NCBI GenBank assembly: GCA_963714425.1
Contig: CAVQOI010000003.1
Span: 124,001 to 188,000, forward strand
Direction of reading: 5' to 3'
DNA: 64,000 bases
Source of the DNA: DATCYX01 sp963714425
Lineage (GTDB): Bacteria > Chloroflexota > Anaerolineae > Anaerolineales > UBA4823
The notes under the pieces: generated by a model
Told to the model about the DNA's origin: nothing
What the model saw: the letters and a program-made list of their open reading frames with translations, nothing else
The model's database searches: none
Shown here: positions 55,038 through 63,361 of the stretch, one piece after another
Layout: each line of letters opens with the position of its first letter
How positions within the stretch are numbered: the stretch's first letter is position 1
Program-made: the position numbers and the translations under genes

Positions 55038-55362
55038 TTGCCCGCTTGCCCATCCAGAACACCTTCCAATCTCCCCTGCTGGTGATCAGGGCATACAGGG
55101 CGTACAGGCTCCCGGTGAAAAACCCCAGGACCATCATCAAAACCACCCAAACGACAGCCGCCAGGGTGGATTTCTCGCGAAAGACGATCCACATTGAGAA
55201 GAGTACAAAGCCGGTATACAGATCCACCATGGAGACAATCCCCCAAGGGTTTTGAAGCAGCTCGGCGCCATCTGTAGCGAAATCCCCCACTGTAAATCCG
55301 TAAACCAGCACCGCGCTCATGGCAAGCAAGCCAAGCGCAGCAATCCATTTAGCCAGGGTCAT
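55030..55362 (-). CDS. DUF1475-like small membrane protein
   Basis: 110 aa with three hydrophobic helices (WIAALGLLAMSAVLVYGF; VSMVDLYTGFVLFSMWIVFR; LAAVVWVVLMMVLGFFTGSL). WGIVSMVDLYTGFVLFS and GSLYALYAL are typical of DUF1475. Overlaps the DUF3159-like gene by 8 bp; 9 nt after the DegV gene, so these three probably form an operon. Confidence 0.72.
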   Translation of the reverse strand: MTLAKWIAALGLLAMSAVLVYGFTVGDFATDGAELLQNPWGIVSMVDLYTGFVLFSMWIVFREKSTLAAVVWVVLMMVLGFFTGSLYALYALITSRGDWKVFWMGKRASE

Positions 55363-55371
55363 ATCCCCTCC

Positions 55372-56214
55372 TTAATTTCTCTTCGTCGAGATGATCGCAT
55401 ATCCTATCGCGCCGGGCCCGATGTGGGCGCCGATCACGGGCGTGATATTCATCGAATATATATCCTGATCGGGTATAAACGCATCAATGCGCTTACGGAA
55501 TAGCTCGGCCTCGCGAGGGGCATTGGTGTGCAGCAGCGCAAAGCGTTCAATCGGCTGGCGTTTCCCGAGCAGCTCCACCAGGCGTTTTTCGGCTTTTTGA
55601 TATGTTCGCACCCGCTCGGAAGTGGGCTCGCCGCCACTCATCTTCAGAATCGGCTTCAACTGCAGCAGGCTGCCGATCCCGCTCATTGTAGCATTCATCC
55701 GGCCACTGCGGCGCAAGAATTCCAGGGTGCTTAATCTTGCCGCGACGAAGATGCGTGGGGCAGTCTCCTCCAATGTAGCCAGGATTTCCTCCATCGTGTT
55801 CCCGTCCATAGCCATGCGAGCAGCTATCTCGACCTGAAAGCCTGTGCCCATGCTGAGCTGGCGGGAGTCCAGAACCGTGACACCAGCCCTCTGAAAATCT
55901 TTAGCCGCCGTTCGGGCAACATCCACAGTGGCGCTGAGGCTCTCGGAAATATGGATCGAGAGGATCTCGGTCGCCCCTTCATCCACGAGTTTGTTATAAA
56001 CACTCTTGAATAGTTCAGGCCCTGGCGTGCCGGTTGTGGGATGGCTCGGATATGTGGGAAGGTTGGTGTAGAACTGCGTACGCGTGATCTCCACACCGTC
56101 CTGAAAACTTTGGTCGCCAATATTGATGTACAGGGGGACAACTGCGATCTGCAATGGGGTGACTACCTCTTCGGGCAAGTCACAGGTCGAGTCGGTAACG
56201 ATTCGGATGCTCAT
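55372..56214 (-). CDS. DegV family fatty-acid-binding protein
   Basis: 280 aa. Starts MSIRIVTDSTCDLPEEV, the DegV signature. TYPSHPTTGTPGPELFKSVY, ILSIHISESLSATVDVARTA and VIGAHIGPGAIGYAI are the usual lipid-pocket motifs. Such proteins bind fatty acids and can act as FakB-type partners of fatty-acid kinase. First gene of a likely operon with the DUF1475 and DUF3159 genes. Confidence 0.88.
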   Translation of the reverse strand: MSIRIVTDSTCDLPEEVVTPLQIAVVPLYINIGDQSFQDGVEITRTQFYTNLPTYPSHPTTGTPGPELFKSVYNKLVDEGATEILSIHISESLSATVDVARTAAKDFQRAGVTVLDSRQLSMGTGFQVEIAARMAMDGNTMEEILATLEETAPRIFVAARLSTLEFLRRSGRMNATMSGIGSLLQLKPILKMSGGEPTSERVRTYQKAEKRLVELLGKRQPIERFALLHTNAPREAELFRKRIDAFIPDQDIYSMNITPVIGAHIGPGAIGYAIISTKRN

Positions 56215-56296
56215 CAGTAAATCCTACGTATAAGATATAGATACTCCAGCCGGACGATGCGGTTAACGATACCATAAGTCTCTGCGTTTTTTCTCG

Positions 56297-57157
56297 TTAT
56301 TTCCTTTCATACTCTCGGAAGCTCCAAACCAGTCCAGCCAATAAGCCCAGGTCGAGCACTCCACGCAGCCAGTATGGCGGGAATGCGAACGTCAGCAGGA
56401 GCAGCACCAGCACTGCCACCGTGCCGTTTGCCAGACCCCTTCTTCCCTGTCGCTGGGTCACGTACAGCCAGCCGGATATCACACCCATCACGAGTGCCGC
56501 CAGCCATACGCCAATTTCATAAACTGTAATAATTCCTGGCTCGACCCGGCTCTCTGCTCGAACCTTCACCGTGTTCAGCGCTTTCTGTTCCATCACCACA
56601 TCTGGAATTTCGATCGCAAGAAGAGCCGGAGCAGGTAATGCATTCCGGTGAAAGCTTTCTCGGATGACCAGCCGTGTCTGTGTCTGGTCGATAGGGAAGA
56701 GCCCAAAGGTAAACGTCCATACCGGGTTGCCGGTTTCATCGGCAGACTGCCAGCTCAGCCAGCGGTTGGGCTCGATTGTGGTCACCTTGCTGATACATAC
56801 GCCTCGCGCCAAGCAGATCGGATCGCCAATCGCAAGGTTCTGGAATTCTGGCAGGATGCGCTCAGCAGATTGGATATCCATGCCGAAAAGGTTCTCCAGC
56901 CAATCGTAGCTGTACCACCCGCCACGCCCCTGCCCCCATTGCACCAGCCAGGGCCAGATCGCCTCCGGCGGGGCGTTGACCGTGATGGCGCGTGTCCAGC
57001 GCCTGCCATCCAGGTCGCCTGGCATCGCCCGGTTGACCTCTTCATCGCTGGCGCCCCAGCGCAGGTGCCACGGACGGATGAGCATGTATCCTGCTACCAG
57101 GGTCACCAGCAGCACGCCGAGACCAGTACCGATCCGCTTCAATTGCAAAGATTTCAT
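56297..57157 (-). CDS. SRPBCC-like membrane protein
   Basis: 286 aa. One N-terminal helix (about 11-29), a soluble domain with INVNAPPEAIWPWLVQ-type start (ITVNAPPEAIWPWLVQWGQG), WYSYDWLENLFGMD and IRESF, resembling SRPBCC (START-like) ligand-binding folds, then three C-terminal helices (about 208-280). The family is common in Anaerolineae. Function unknown. It sits 19 nt downstream of a broken membrane-protein gene. Confidence 0.7.
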   Translation of the reverse strand: MKSLQLKRIGTGLGVLLVTLVAGYMLIRPWHLRWGASDEEVNRAMPGDLDGRRWTRAITVNAPPEAIWPWLVQWGQGRGGWYSYDWLENLFGMDIQSAERILPEFQNLAIGDPICLARGVCISKVTTIEPNRWLSWQSADETGNPVWTFTFGLFPIDQTQTRLVIRESFHRNALPAPALLAIEIPDVVMEQKALNTVKVRAESRVEPGIITVYEIGVWLAALVMGVISGWLYVTQRQGRRGLANGTVAVLVLLLLTFAFPPYWLRGVLDLGLLAGLVWSFREYERK

Positions 57158-57176
57158 AAGTATTTACATCCCTCGC

Positions 57177-57644
57177 TCAGGCAGGTTGTCTTCCATACCC
57201 AGCTCTTCCTCCAACAGCACCCCTGCCCCCGCAATACACCTGGGAACTCCTCTCTATGCGGGCGGCCAGTGGAAGAATTGCACAGCCATAATCACGACCA
57301 GATCGAAGATCAGCGCCGAAATGGCTGGCGATGTGGGCGGGTTGCTCCAGAACAAGATCAATCCGGCCGCTGGAGGCGACCGACGCAGTCACCAGCGTCG
57401 GCTGCCACCACGCCGCATGGGTGAACATGCCGATCACTCCCACGACGTACGCCAGAATGACTGCCAACCACAGCCCGGCGCCCAAGGCGCGCGTCAATCC
57501 ATCGCCCAGCAGGTTTGTCAACAGCCAGGAGCGGGGGGACTGTCCCCATTGAGCTGATTCCCAGTGCCGGCACGAGGAACAGGATGTGTCCGGCTCCGTG
57601 GCCAACACAACAATCCCGATGAGAATTCGAATCCAGTTATTCAT
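57177..57644 (-). pseudogene. Small membrane protein, three frameshifts
   Basis: A roughly 150-residue membrane protein is recoverable by moving between frames: MNNWIRILIGIVVLA, then AGHILFLVPALGISSMGTVP, then LLTNLLGDGLTRALGAGLWL with AYVVGVIGMFTHAAWW, and finally LILFWSNPPTSPAISALIFD near the end. Three single-base shifts are required within 470 bp. The ATG overlaps the stop of the upstream GrdB-like gene (ATGA). Confidence 0.6.
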
Positions 57645-58525
57645 GAGTACTCCTTCCTGGTGATTAGGAGCTCAAGTCTACGGATCACATTGGCGGCACG
57701 ACTATCAAATCCCGGCACGTCTCTCACCAGCAACTCTCCGCAGCTGCCAGGGGCGGCGCGCCAGGTAGCTTGCGATCGGTGGGTTTTCAGGTGGGTTGTT
57801 GCGCACGTCTTTCGGAGCTTCAGGCCAATCAAATGGCAGGTGGACGGTCCCGCCAGGGGCTTGGATATATTCCAGGGCTTGCAGGATAGCATCCAAAACC
57901 GCTGTCTGCCCGGCTGCGTCGCAAGGTTGGCCGAGTGTGCGACCTGACGGGTATTCGATGGCGGCAATGCCGCGGTACGCATACAGCCGCAGTCAAATCT
58001 GCGAATGGGTGTGAGCAAGGTGATTGTGCTGAAGCCCGCCGCTTCGAGCTCACGTTGTACCAGTCCCACGGACCAGCAGCAGATAGGTCAGGCAGGCACA
58101 AGGACTACGACATCCACCACGTCCGCTTTGAACGTCACGGATGAGTGCGGGGACGGTTTCTCGTAATAGCACCTCTGGACTTGAGGATATAACCCATGAT
58201 GGAGTAGTGCCGCGGAGCCATGCGACCAATCCGCCTACGCTCTTCCATCTCTTTCAAGCGCTGTAAGGGGAACAGGCAGTTCAGGTCCTGCTCAGCATAG
58301 GATGGATCGATGTGCATGTGGTACATCCGCACATCGTCCTCGGTTGCATTTTTTGGCAAAATGCGATAGGTAGGGTCACCCCACCACGGGTTATTGCGCT
58401 CGCCATCCTGGTCGAAAGGTGTGTCGGACTTTAGTGCTATTCCCGCTGAGCTGAGCATTGCCACTGTGCATTCGGAAATGCGGTTTTGTTAGCGGTGTCC
58501 ACGGGATTGGGCGCGGCTTCTGCTA
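57641..58525 (-). pseudogene. GrdB/PrdB-like selenoprotein (UPICC), several frameshifts
   Basis: Homologue of the glycine/sarcosine/betaine/D-proline reductase selenoprotein B family. Recoverable pieces in order: PWTPLTKP; ISECTVAMLSSAGIALKSD; WWGDPTYRILPKNATEDDVR; IGRMAPRHYSIMGYILKS; VLLRETVPALIRD; KADVVDVVVLVPA-U-PICC; SVGLVQRELEAAGFSTIT; ADLTAAVCVPR; GIAAIEYPSGRTLGQP; VHLPFDWPEAPKDVRNN. The in-frame UGA (58088-58090) stands at a UxxC redox motif and has a SECIS-like hairpin. About five single-base shifts, all resolvable as +1 insertions, interrupt the rest, with another possible near the C-terminus. Either decayed, or intact in the organism and damaged by sequence error. The 5' end is uncertain. 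Confidence 0.68.
58060..58090 (-). promoter_or_regulatory. Sec UGA codon and SECIS-like hairpin in the GrdB-like gene
   Basis: UGA at 58088-58090 is followed by a hairpin CUGGUCC-GUG-GGACUGG (58076-58060); the GU-containing loop begins 18 nt after the UGA, close to the 17 nt of the peroxiredoxin site. The hairpin includes two G-U pairs. Spacing and loop content fit a bacterial SECIS. Confidence 0.6.
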
Positions 58526-58798
58526 AACTGATCCAGTTTTTACAGCGATTCGTCGGGTGATGCCGCTGATAAAGCGGAAGGAATCTACGTGTTTTGTCAT
58601 TAGTAGTCCAAAGAAAGGTGGTGTATTTGTTACGATTGGATAAATCAGGTCATCAAGTTAGACGCGTTCTATCTTAGGATGGAATCAGGAATATTTCAAG
58701 CGACGATGTTCCTCAATCTTAATGACAAGTGTCAGATATTTTGATATATAATGATGTAATATCTAATTGAATTGATGCAATTTATATTGGAGGATTAT
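58526..58798. promoter_or_regulatory. Divergent intergenic region with a candidate ArsR operator
   Basis: No clear gene in this stretch, although the missing N-terminus of the GrdB-like gene may extend into it. Its right part (58730-58790) is very AT-rich. AATTG-N8-CAATT at 58765-58782 is an inverted repeat just upstream of the arsR start and might be its operator. Confidence 0.4.
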
Positions 58799-59579
58799 AT
58801 GTCATTAGCTCCTTCCCTTATCAATCCACCCAAATTCCTGCAGCTCATTGGGCACGCTATCCGCTGGCAATTGCTCCAGGCGCTTGCTTTGACTGACCTG
58901 CACGTCCAGGAGCTGGTCGAGGCAGTCAAACAGCCCCAAAACCTGGTTTCGTATCACCTGCGCAAATTGCACCAGCATGGCATCGTCCGCGAACACCGTA
59001 GCATTGCTGATGGGCGCCAGGTTTATTACAGTCTGGATCTCGACCGGGTGCGCACGTCCTTCTTCAGCGCTGGGGAAAGCTTGCATCCTGCCCTGGGAGA
59101 GACTACAGAGACGACTTCTCTTCAAGAGTGGTGTCCAACCAGCCATTCGCGTCCTGTTCTTGTGCACTCACAACAGTGCGCGTTCCCAGATCGCCGAAGG
59201 TCTCCTGCGCTCCCGCAGCAATGGAGCGGTCGAGGTGTTTTCAGCCGGGACTGAGGCGACCACCATCCACCCTCTGGCCATTCGCGCTCTGGCAGAGATG
59301 AACATCGATATCAGCCAGCAGTACTCAAAGACTATGGAGCAGTACCTGGGTGAGTCTTTCGACTATGTGATAACTGTGTGTGATCGTGCAAGTGAATCCT
59401 GTCCAGTATTTCCCGGGGCGCCGGTGCGTATCCACTGGAGTTTCCCCGACCCGGCGGCTGTTCAGGGGTCTGAGGAGGAACGATACAGGGCCTTCCGCGA
59501 GACCAGTATCCAGATGCTCACTCGCATCAACTACCTGCTGCTCATGATCCAGCGCTCGCTAAGGATGGATCAAGGATAA
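58799..59579 (+). pseudogene. arsC: ArsR regulator - ArsC arsenate reductase fusion, one frameshift
   Basis: An ArsR-type winged helix (about 1-95: LIGHAIRWQLLQALALTDLH, QNLVSYHLRKLHQHGIVREH) is followed, after one frame change at about 59095-59115, by a low-molecular-weight-phosphatase-type arsenate reductase (VLFLCTHNSARSQIAEGLL, AGTEATTIHPLAIRALAEMN, CDRASESCPVFPG). No usable start lies directly before the ArsC part, so it is best read as one fused gene with a single extra base. GGAGG precedes the ATG at 58799. ArsC would reduce arsenate using thioredoxin; the ArsR part would sense arsenite. Confidence 0.78.
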
Positions 59580-59610
59580 TACCCCTCGATATTGTGAAGG
59601 GGGATCGCGT

Positions 59611-59654
59611 AGACTCGGAGTTATGGTGAGATGCGCCTCCATTACTCCGAGTCT
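59611..59654. terminator. Bidirectional hairpin between convergent genes
   Basis: AGACTCGGAGT-T-ATGG pairs with CCAT-T-ACTCCGAGTCT around a 12-nt loop. It lies between arsR-arsC (plus, ends 59579) and the small gene ending at 59681 (minus). Confidence 0.65.
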
Positions 59655-59680
59655 GCAAGCAGCATCATGTTATCCCGGTT

Positions 59681-60007
59681 TTAGCGGGCAATCTCCGGTA
59701 GGTAAACCAAGATGGAATTCAGCACGCTCAGGGCAGCGTTTTCGGCGGCAATCATCGCCGCCAGCAAGTTGTCGTCAACGGGTGCCAGTTGCGCAGGTGG
59801 GTCTGTGCTGCCAGGTCCAGGGCTTGCATCATCGGCGCGAGATAGGCTGGCTGTTTCGAGGGAGAAGACCCCTCCCGGCAGGGCTTGGGATCGGGCTGTT
59901 GCCGGTGTAGAGCGGCTACTGGAGATGAGGATCAGGATAAGCAGCAAGATCAGCGAACAATCCAGGATGGTTCGTGACCGCTTGGAAGCAAATGCAATAG
60001 GGCTCAT
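59681..60007 (-). CDS. Small hypothetical protein with N-terminal membrane segment
   Basis: 108 aa: a basic N-terminus (FASKRSRTILDC), one hydrophobic segment (about 17-30) and a low-complexity Ser/Pro/Asp-rich extracellular part ending in a helix (LLAAMIAAENAALSVLNSIL). The ATG overlaps the upstream stop by 4 nt (ATGA), so it is coupled to the 144-aa gene. Pilin- or TadE-like architecture is possible but there is no family match. Confidence 0.55.
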   Translation of the reverse strand: MSPIAFASKRSRTILDCSLILLLILILISSSRSTPATARSQALPGGVFSLETASLSRADDASPGPGSTDPPAQLAPVDDNLLAAMIAAENAALSVLNSILVYLPEIAR

Positions 60008-60438
60008 CGCATTTCCATTCCATAAATCCTGCGGCAGTCCGATGATGCGCAGCCAAAGCTGGTTCCGGATGTGTCAGCGGGATCAACTTGTACCCAGATC
60101 TCACTTGATGTGATCACTGCTGTCTGGATCAAGCTCATGAAGCGCGACGCGCCCGCCGAATCTGGTGAGGTGGGGACGGAAAACCAATGGATAGCTGGGA
60201 TCGTTGGCGTGCCACCACCGATAGGTGTTGTGGTCTCGCAGTAGACGTGTACTCTATTGGTGAAGACACCTATGTTAATCATTGGTCCATTACACCGGTA
60301 CCAGTAAGTGGCATCTGGCGCTTGTGGAGAATCCGCCCGAGCTGCGAAGACACGAGTGAGGATAGCTGCCATCACTGCCAAGATCAACAATGCTTCCAAT
60401 GCCAACCGCACAAATGGGAAAGTAAAGAATCGTTTCAC
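60004..60438 (-). CDS. Secreted hypothetical protein
   Basis: 144 aa from a GTG start (60438) with AAGGAG 7 nt upstream. An N-terminal signal or anchor (LALEALLILAVMAAILTRVF) precedes a Cys-containing, beta-rich mature part (YWYRCNGPMINIGVFTNRVH, VHVYCETTTP, FGCASSDCRR), where four Cys could form disulfides. Coupled to the 108-aa gene downstream. No family recognised. Confidence 0.6.
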   Translation of the reverse strand: MKRFFTFPFVRLALEALLILAVMAAILTRVFAARADSPQAPDATYWYRCNGPMINIGVFTNRVHVYCETTTPIGGGTPTIPAIHWFSVPTSPDSAGASRFMSLIQTAVITSSEIWVQVDPADTSGTSFGCASSDCRRIYGMEMR

Positions 60439-60586
60439 GGTGGATCTCCTTTGACTGCCGAAAATTGGGATGATTAACCAATGATATTAACACTTCTGGC
60501 AACCATTAGAAACGCTCCCAGTTATCAAAGATTCATCTAATTTTCGGGTTCTTTACCTGCCTGCCGGTGCAATCAGGAAGGATGTC

Positions 60587-61579
60587 TCAGCCTGCTGGCA
60601 GGGCTTTCTGCATGGCAGCGATCAGGGTATCTTGCACCTGGTCGATGAAAGCCTCCACCATCTGTCGGGAGGGGTCAGCGTCATACCACGCCATGATCTC
60701 GCGTGCCCCCTGCCAGAAGGGGATCTTAGGCGCGAAGTCAGGCACCACCCGCCGGATCTTGCTGTTATCGAAGATCATGCTGTGCGCCTTATCCCCCAGC
60801 AGTGAAGCGCCCCACACGGGGTCGTAAGCTGCGATCAGGTCCGAGGGCACGTGCACCAGCTGCGGCTCGACCCCCGCGGCTTGCCCCACGATCTCGAAGA
60901 TCTGGTTCCAGCTCAGCCACTCGTCTGAGGTGATTTGGAATGTCTCCCCGATGGCGTGCGGGTTTCCCAGCAAGCCCACAAACCCTACGGCGAAATCCGT
61001 ATTGTGGGTCAGCGTCCAGAGCGATGTCCCATCGCCGTGGACCACAACCGGCTTGCCTGCCCGCATGCGCCCCACCATTGTGTAGCCTCCGTGGAATGGC
61101 AGCAGCGTGTGGTCATAGGTGTGCGAGGGTCGCACGATCGTTACCGGGAAGCCATCCTTGCGGTAAGCCTGCTCGAAGAGTGCTTCGCATGCAGCCTTAT
61201 CCCGCGAATATTTCCAGTACGGGTTGTGCAGTAGGGTGCTCTCGGTCACAGGCAGGAAGCGCGGCGGCTTGATATAGGCGGATGCCGAGCTGATAAAGAT
61301 GTATTGCCCGGTGCGCTCCCTGAATAGCTCCAGGTCAGCCTGCGCCTGTTCCGGGGTGTAAGTCACCCAATTGACCACACAGTCGAAATGATGCTCCCCC
61401 AGCGCTGCCGCTGCTGACCCAGTCTGGCGGATATCGGCGTGGATGATTTCAGCACCCAGCGCCGCCGGACGAGCGCTTTGCCCGCGGTTTAGGATGTACA
61501 GCTCACAGCCTCTTTTCAATGCCAGCTCTGCACATGCCGAGCTGATCACCCCGGTTCCTCCGATAAATAACACCTTCAT
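60587..61579 (-). CDS. NAD-dependent epimerase/dehydratase family protein
   Basis: Extended SDR, about 330 aa. The Rossmann motif is GGTGVISSACAELAL near 7-20, with a LNRGQ acidic/basic switch. An SSASAYI segment and YSRDKAACE (Y and K of the active site) follow, then TIVRPSHTYDHTLLPFHGGY. This is close to the CSP41/isoflavone-reductase-like group. Start ATG at 61579 with AAAGGATATCCC; GTG at 61594 is a weaker alternative. Substrate not evident, probably a nucleotide sugar or other small molecule. Confidence 0.83.
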   Translation of the reverse strand: MKVLFIGGTGVISSACAELALKRGCELYILNRGQSARPAALGAEIIHADIRQTGSAAAALGEHHFDCVVNWVTYTPEQAQADLELFRERTGQYIFISSASAYIKPPRFLPVTESTLLHNPYWKYSRDKAACEALFEQAYRKDGFPVTIVRPSHTYDHTLLPFHGGYTMVGRMRAGKPVVVHGDGTSLWTLTHNTDFAVGFVGLLGNPHAIGETFQITSDEWLSWNQIFEIVGQAAGVEPQLVHVPSDLIAAYDPVWGASLLGDKAHSMIFDNSKIRRVVPDFAPKIPFWQGAREIMAWYDADPSRQMVEAFIDQVQDTLIAAMQKALPAG

Positions 61580-61646
61580 GGGATATCCTTTCACAAAGCG
61601 TAATCGCCCAGAGATCTCTCTGAGCGAGGATTATATCAGTCACGCA

Positions 61647-61676
61647 TACCGGCGCTCGATCCATCGAGCGCCGGTA
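61647..61676 (-). terminator. Hairpin after the sulfur-relay operon
   Basis: TACCGGCGCTCGAT, a CC loop and ATCGAGCGCCGGTA form a perfect 14-bp inverted repeat 61 bp past the dsrE-like stop. No strong T-tract follows, so termination efficiency is uncertain. Confidence 0.6.
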
Positions 61677-61736
61677 AGATATCCTTTATTCAATTAGTGG
61701 GCTACTACCAATGTCTGCTTGGAGCAGGATCCGGGA

Positions 61737-62240
61737 TCAAATGAAGATGACCTGCGCCCCTTCAGTCATGTCCATGAAATCCCCGGCTGTGACGATATCG
61801 AGCACACCATCCACGAAATCGTCCATTTCCAGCCCCATCATGTCTACAGACATCTTGCAGGCATATAGCTTTGCGCCCGCGTCCATCAGCATTTGCAGGT
61901 ATTCTCGCACAGGGGGCACTTCAATGCCCTTCATCTTATCTTTCATCAGTTTTGTGGCAAATGCTGTCATTCCCGGTAGTACCCCCATAATATTGGGGAT
62001 GCCCAGATTGCCGGTATCTATCCCCATCATGCTCATCTTCATGCTCGTATTAGCTACCGGGGCAATCTCCAGACGGTCTATGCGTGCCTTGTTGATGATG
62101 TCCAGCCCCCAAAAGGTGAAGAAGATGGTTACGTCGATCCCGTTGCCCAGGGCAGCCCAGCCCATCACCAGGGCGGGATACGCCATGTCCAGATTCCCTT
62201 TGGAGCAAATAAAAGCGATGTGGCGGTTATCGTCAGCCAT
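61737..62240 (-). CDS. DsrE/DrsE2-like sulfur carrier protein
   Basis: 167 aa of the DsrE/DsrF-like family, DsrE2 type. It starts HIAFICSKGNLDMAYPALVM, then VTIFFTFWGLDIINKAR and a late conserved Cys (KLYACKMSVDMMG, near 128) that would carry persulfide sulfur. AAGGAGAAAATTTCA precedes the ATG. It follows the TusE/DsrC-like gene by 39 nt and would pass sulfur to or from it. Confidence 0.82.
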   Translation of the reverse strand: MADDNRHIAFICSKGNLDMAYPALVMGWAALGNGIDVTIFFTFWGLDIINKARIDRLEIAPVANTSMKMSMMGIDTGNLGIPNIMGVLPGMTAFATKLMKDKMKGIEVPPVREYLQMLMDAGAKLYACKMSVDMMGLEMDDFVDGVLDIVTAGDFMDMTEGAQVIFI

Positions 62241-62279
62241 TGAAATTTTCTCCTTATCAATTTGTTGATCGGTGTGCGT

Positions 62280-62597
62280 CTAGACGCACCCTTCCGGTTT
62301 GCCCAACCCTGAGATCTTGGCGACCTTCTTTGCAGGGCCTTTGGGGAACAGGCTGAATAGTTCCTTCGTGGGGACGCCAGCTCCATTGGTGATATTGCGT
62401 AATGTGGGAGCTTTGCCCGACTCGGTGGCGCTCTTGCGGCAATATTCGATCACTTGCCAGTGAGTTGCGGAAAGCTCGGGGATGCCCTCTTCTTGGGCGA
62501 TTGCCACTGCGATCTCCTTGTTCCACTCGTTCGGATCAGTCATGAAGCCTTCTTCATTGACCTGTACTGTTTTGCCAAATATTTCACGTGTTGCCAT
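62280..62597 (-). CDS. TusE/DsrC-like sulfur relay protein, single Cys
   Basis: 105 aa from the ATG at 62597 (GGAGG 8 nt upstream). The family start MATREIFGKTVQVNEEGFMT and C-terminus KPEGCV are clear, with the penultimate Cys (CysA) present. The second Cys of true DsrC is absent: at the usual ACK the sequence reads VAK, so this is the TusE-type or regulatory subclass. It sits between DUF1641 and DsrE2 genes in a sulfide-oxidation context, where it could act as a sulfur carrier. Confidence 0.82.
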   Translation of the reverse strand: MATREIFGKTVQVNEEGFMTDPNEWNKEIAVAIAQEEGIPELSATHWQVIEYCRKSATESGKAPTLRNITNGAGVPTKELFSLFPKGPAKKVAKISGLGKPEGCV

Positions 62598-62655
62598 CTT
62601 ACATGCCTCCAAATAGTTTTTAGATTTTTCTTCCGATTGCTTTTCGGATGAGATG

Positions 62656-63351
62656 TTAATTTTCACCACCCCGTCCGTTGTCTTCTGCCTGCACGCCAAT
62701 AACGTGTAACACCCGCATGGTCAGCGCCAAACCCCGGCGCACAGCCGGGTCGCGCATCTGGCGCAATAATCCGGTGTATGAGATATCCACCGGCTTTTCA
62801 ACTTCTTTCTCCGCAACCATTAAGGTATTGCGTACGAAGTTCATAATCTCAGGTTGGGTCATGTCCTTCACCGTGTTCAGGATGAGCACGATATTATCGC
62901 CTAAGCGATTGACGTCCTCTTGGCTGAACGACGTAACCACATTGTCCAGGATCTGCCCACCGCCCCTGGCAAAGGAGAAATAACCCTTCTTTTCCAGGCT
63001 TGAGAGCGTGTCGACTGCTTTCCCAAAGGCTTCGTCGGCAAGTGGACCCATGGTATCCATCAGATCCATCAGGCTTTCAAGCTGATCGAGCATCTTGTCG
63101 AAATTACGCCCGTTGCGTAACAGCCTCTTGGCAAAGCGCAGCAGATCGCTCAGGTCGATATATTCCTGGACTTCCTCCAGTTGTTCCACTGTCAGGCGGA
63201 AGGCATCATCTGCCACAATCGTCAGGTCGCGCATTAGCTCAGCCCGATCCCCGCGCTGGCGCTCTGCCACTTGGGCTTGTTCGGTCAGGTATGCCACCTG
63301 TGTGCTGAGCGTATCGATTTTTTGGTTCAGATCGACGAGTGAATTGTCCAT
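62656..63351 (-). CDS. DUF1641-containing protein
   Basis: 231 aa, helical. An N-terminal coiled-coil-like segment (VDLNQKIDTLSTQVAYLTEQ) precedes a DUF1641 core (about 120-200: LIAILNTVKDMTQPEIM-type, here NIVLILNTVKDMTQPEIMNF). AAGGAGGCGCGC precedes the ATG, 10 nt after the SQR stop. DUF1641 proteins are often next to sulfide:quinone oxidoreductases or formate dehydrogenases and may help them bind the membrane. Confidence 0.78.
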   Translation of the reverse strand: MDNSLVDLNQKIDTLSTQVAYLTEQAQVAERQRGDRAELMRDLTIVADDAFRLTVEQLEEVQEYIDLSDLLRFAKRLLRNGRNFDKMLDQLESLMDLMDTMGPLADEAFGKAVDTLSSLEKKGYFSFARGGGQILDNVVTSFSQEDVNRLGDNIVLILNTVKDMTQPEIMNFVRNTLMVAEKEVEKPVDISYTGLLRQMRDPAVRRGLALTMRVLHVIGVQAEDNGRGGEN

Positions 63352-63361
63352 GCGCGCCTCC

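Noticed and set aside
23509..59579. Programmed ribosomal frameshifting in the LuxR and MDR genes
   Set aside because: The shift sites differ from gene to gene, have no slippery heptamer or following pseudoknot that I can see, and occur at different domain positions.
62280..62597. Possible third Sec codon at the missing second Cys of the DsrC-like protein
   Set aside because: The codons there are GTC GCC AAG, with no UGA.
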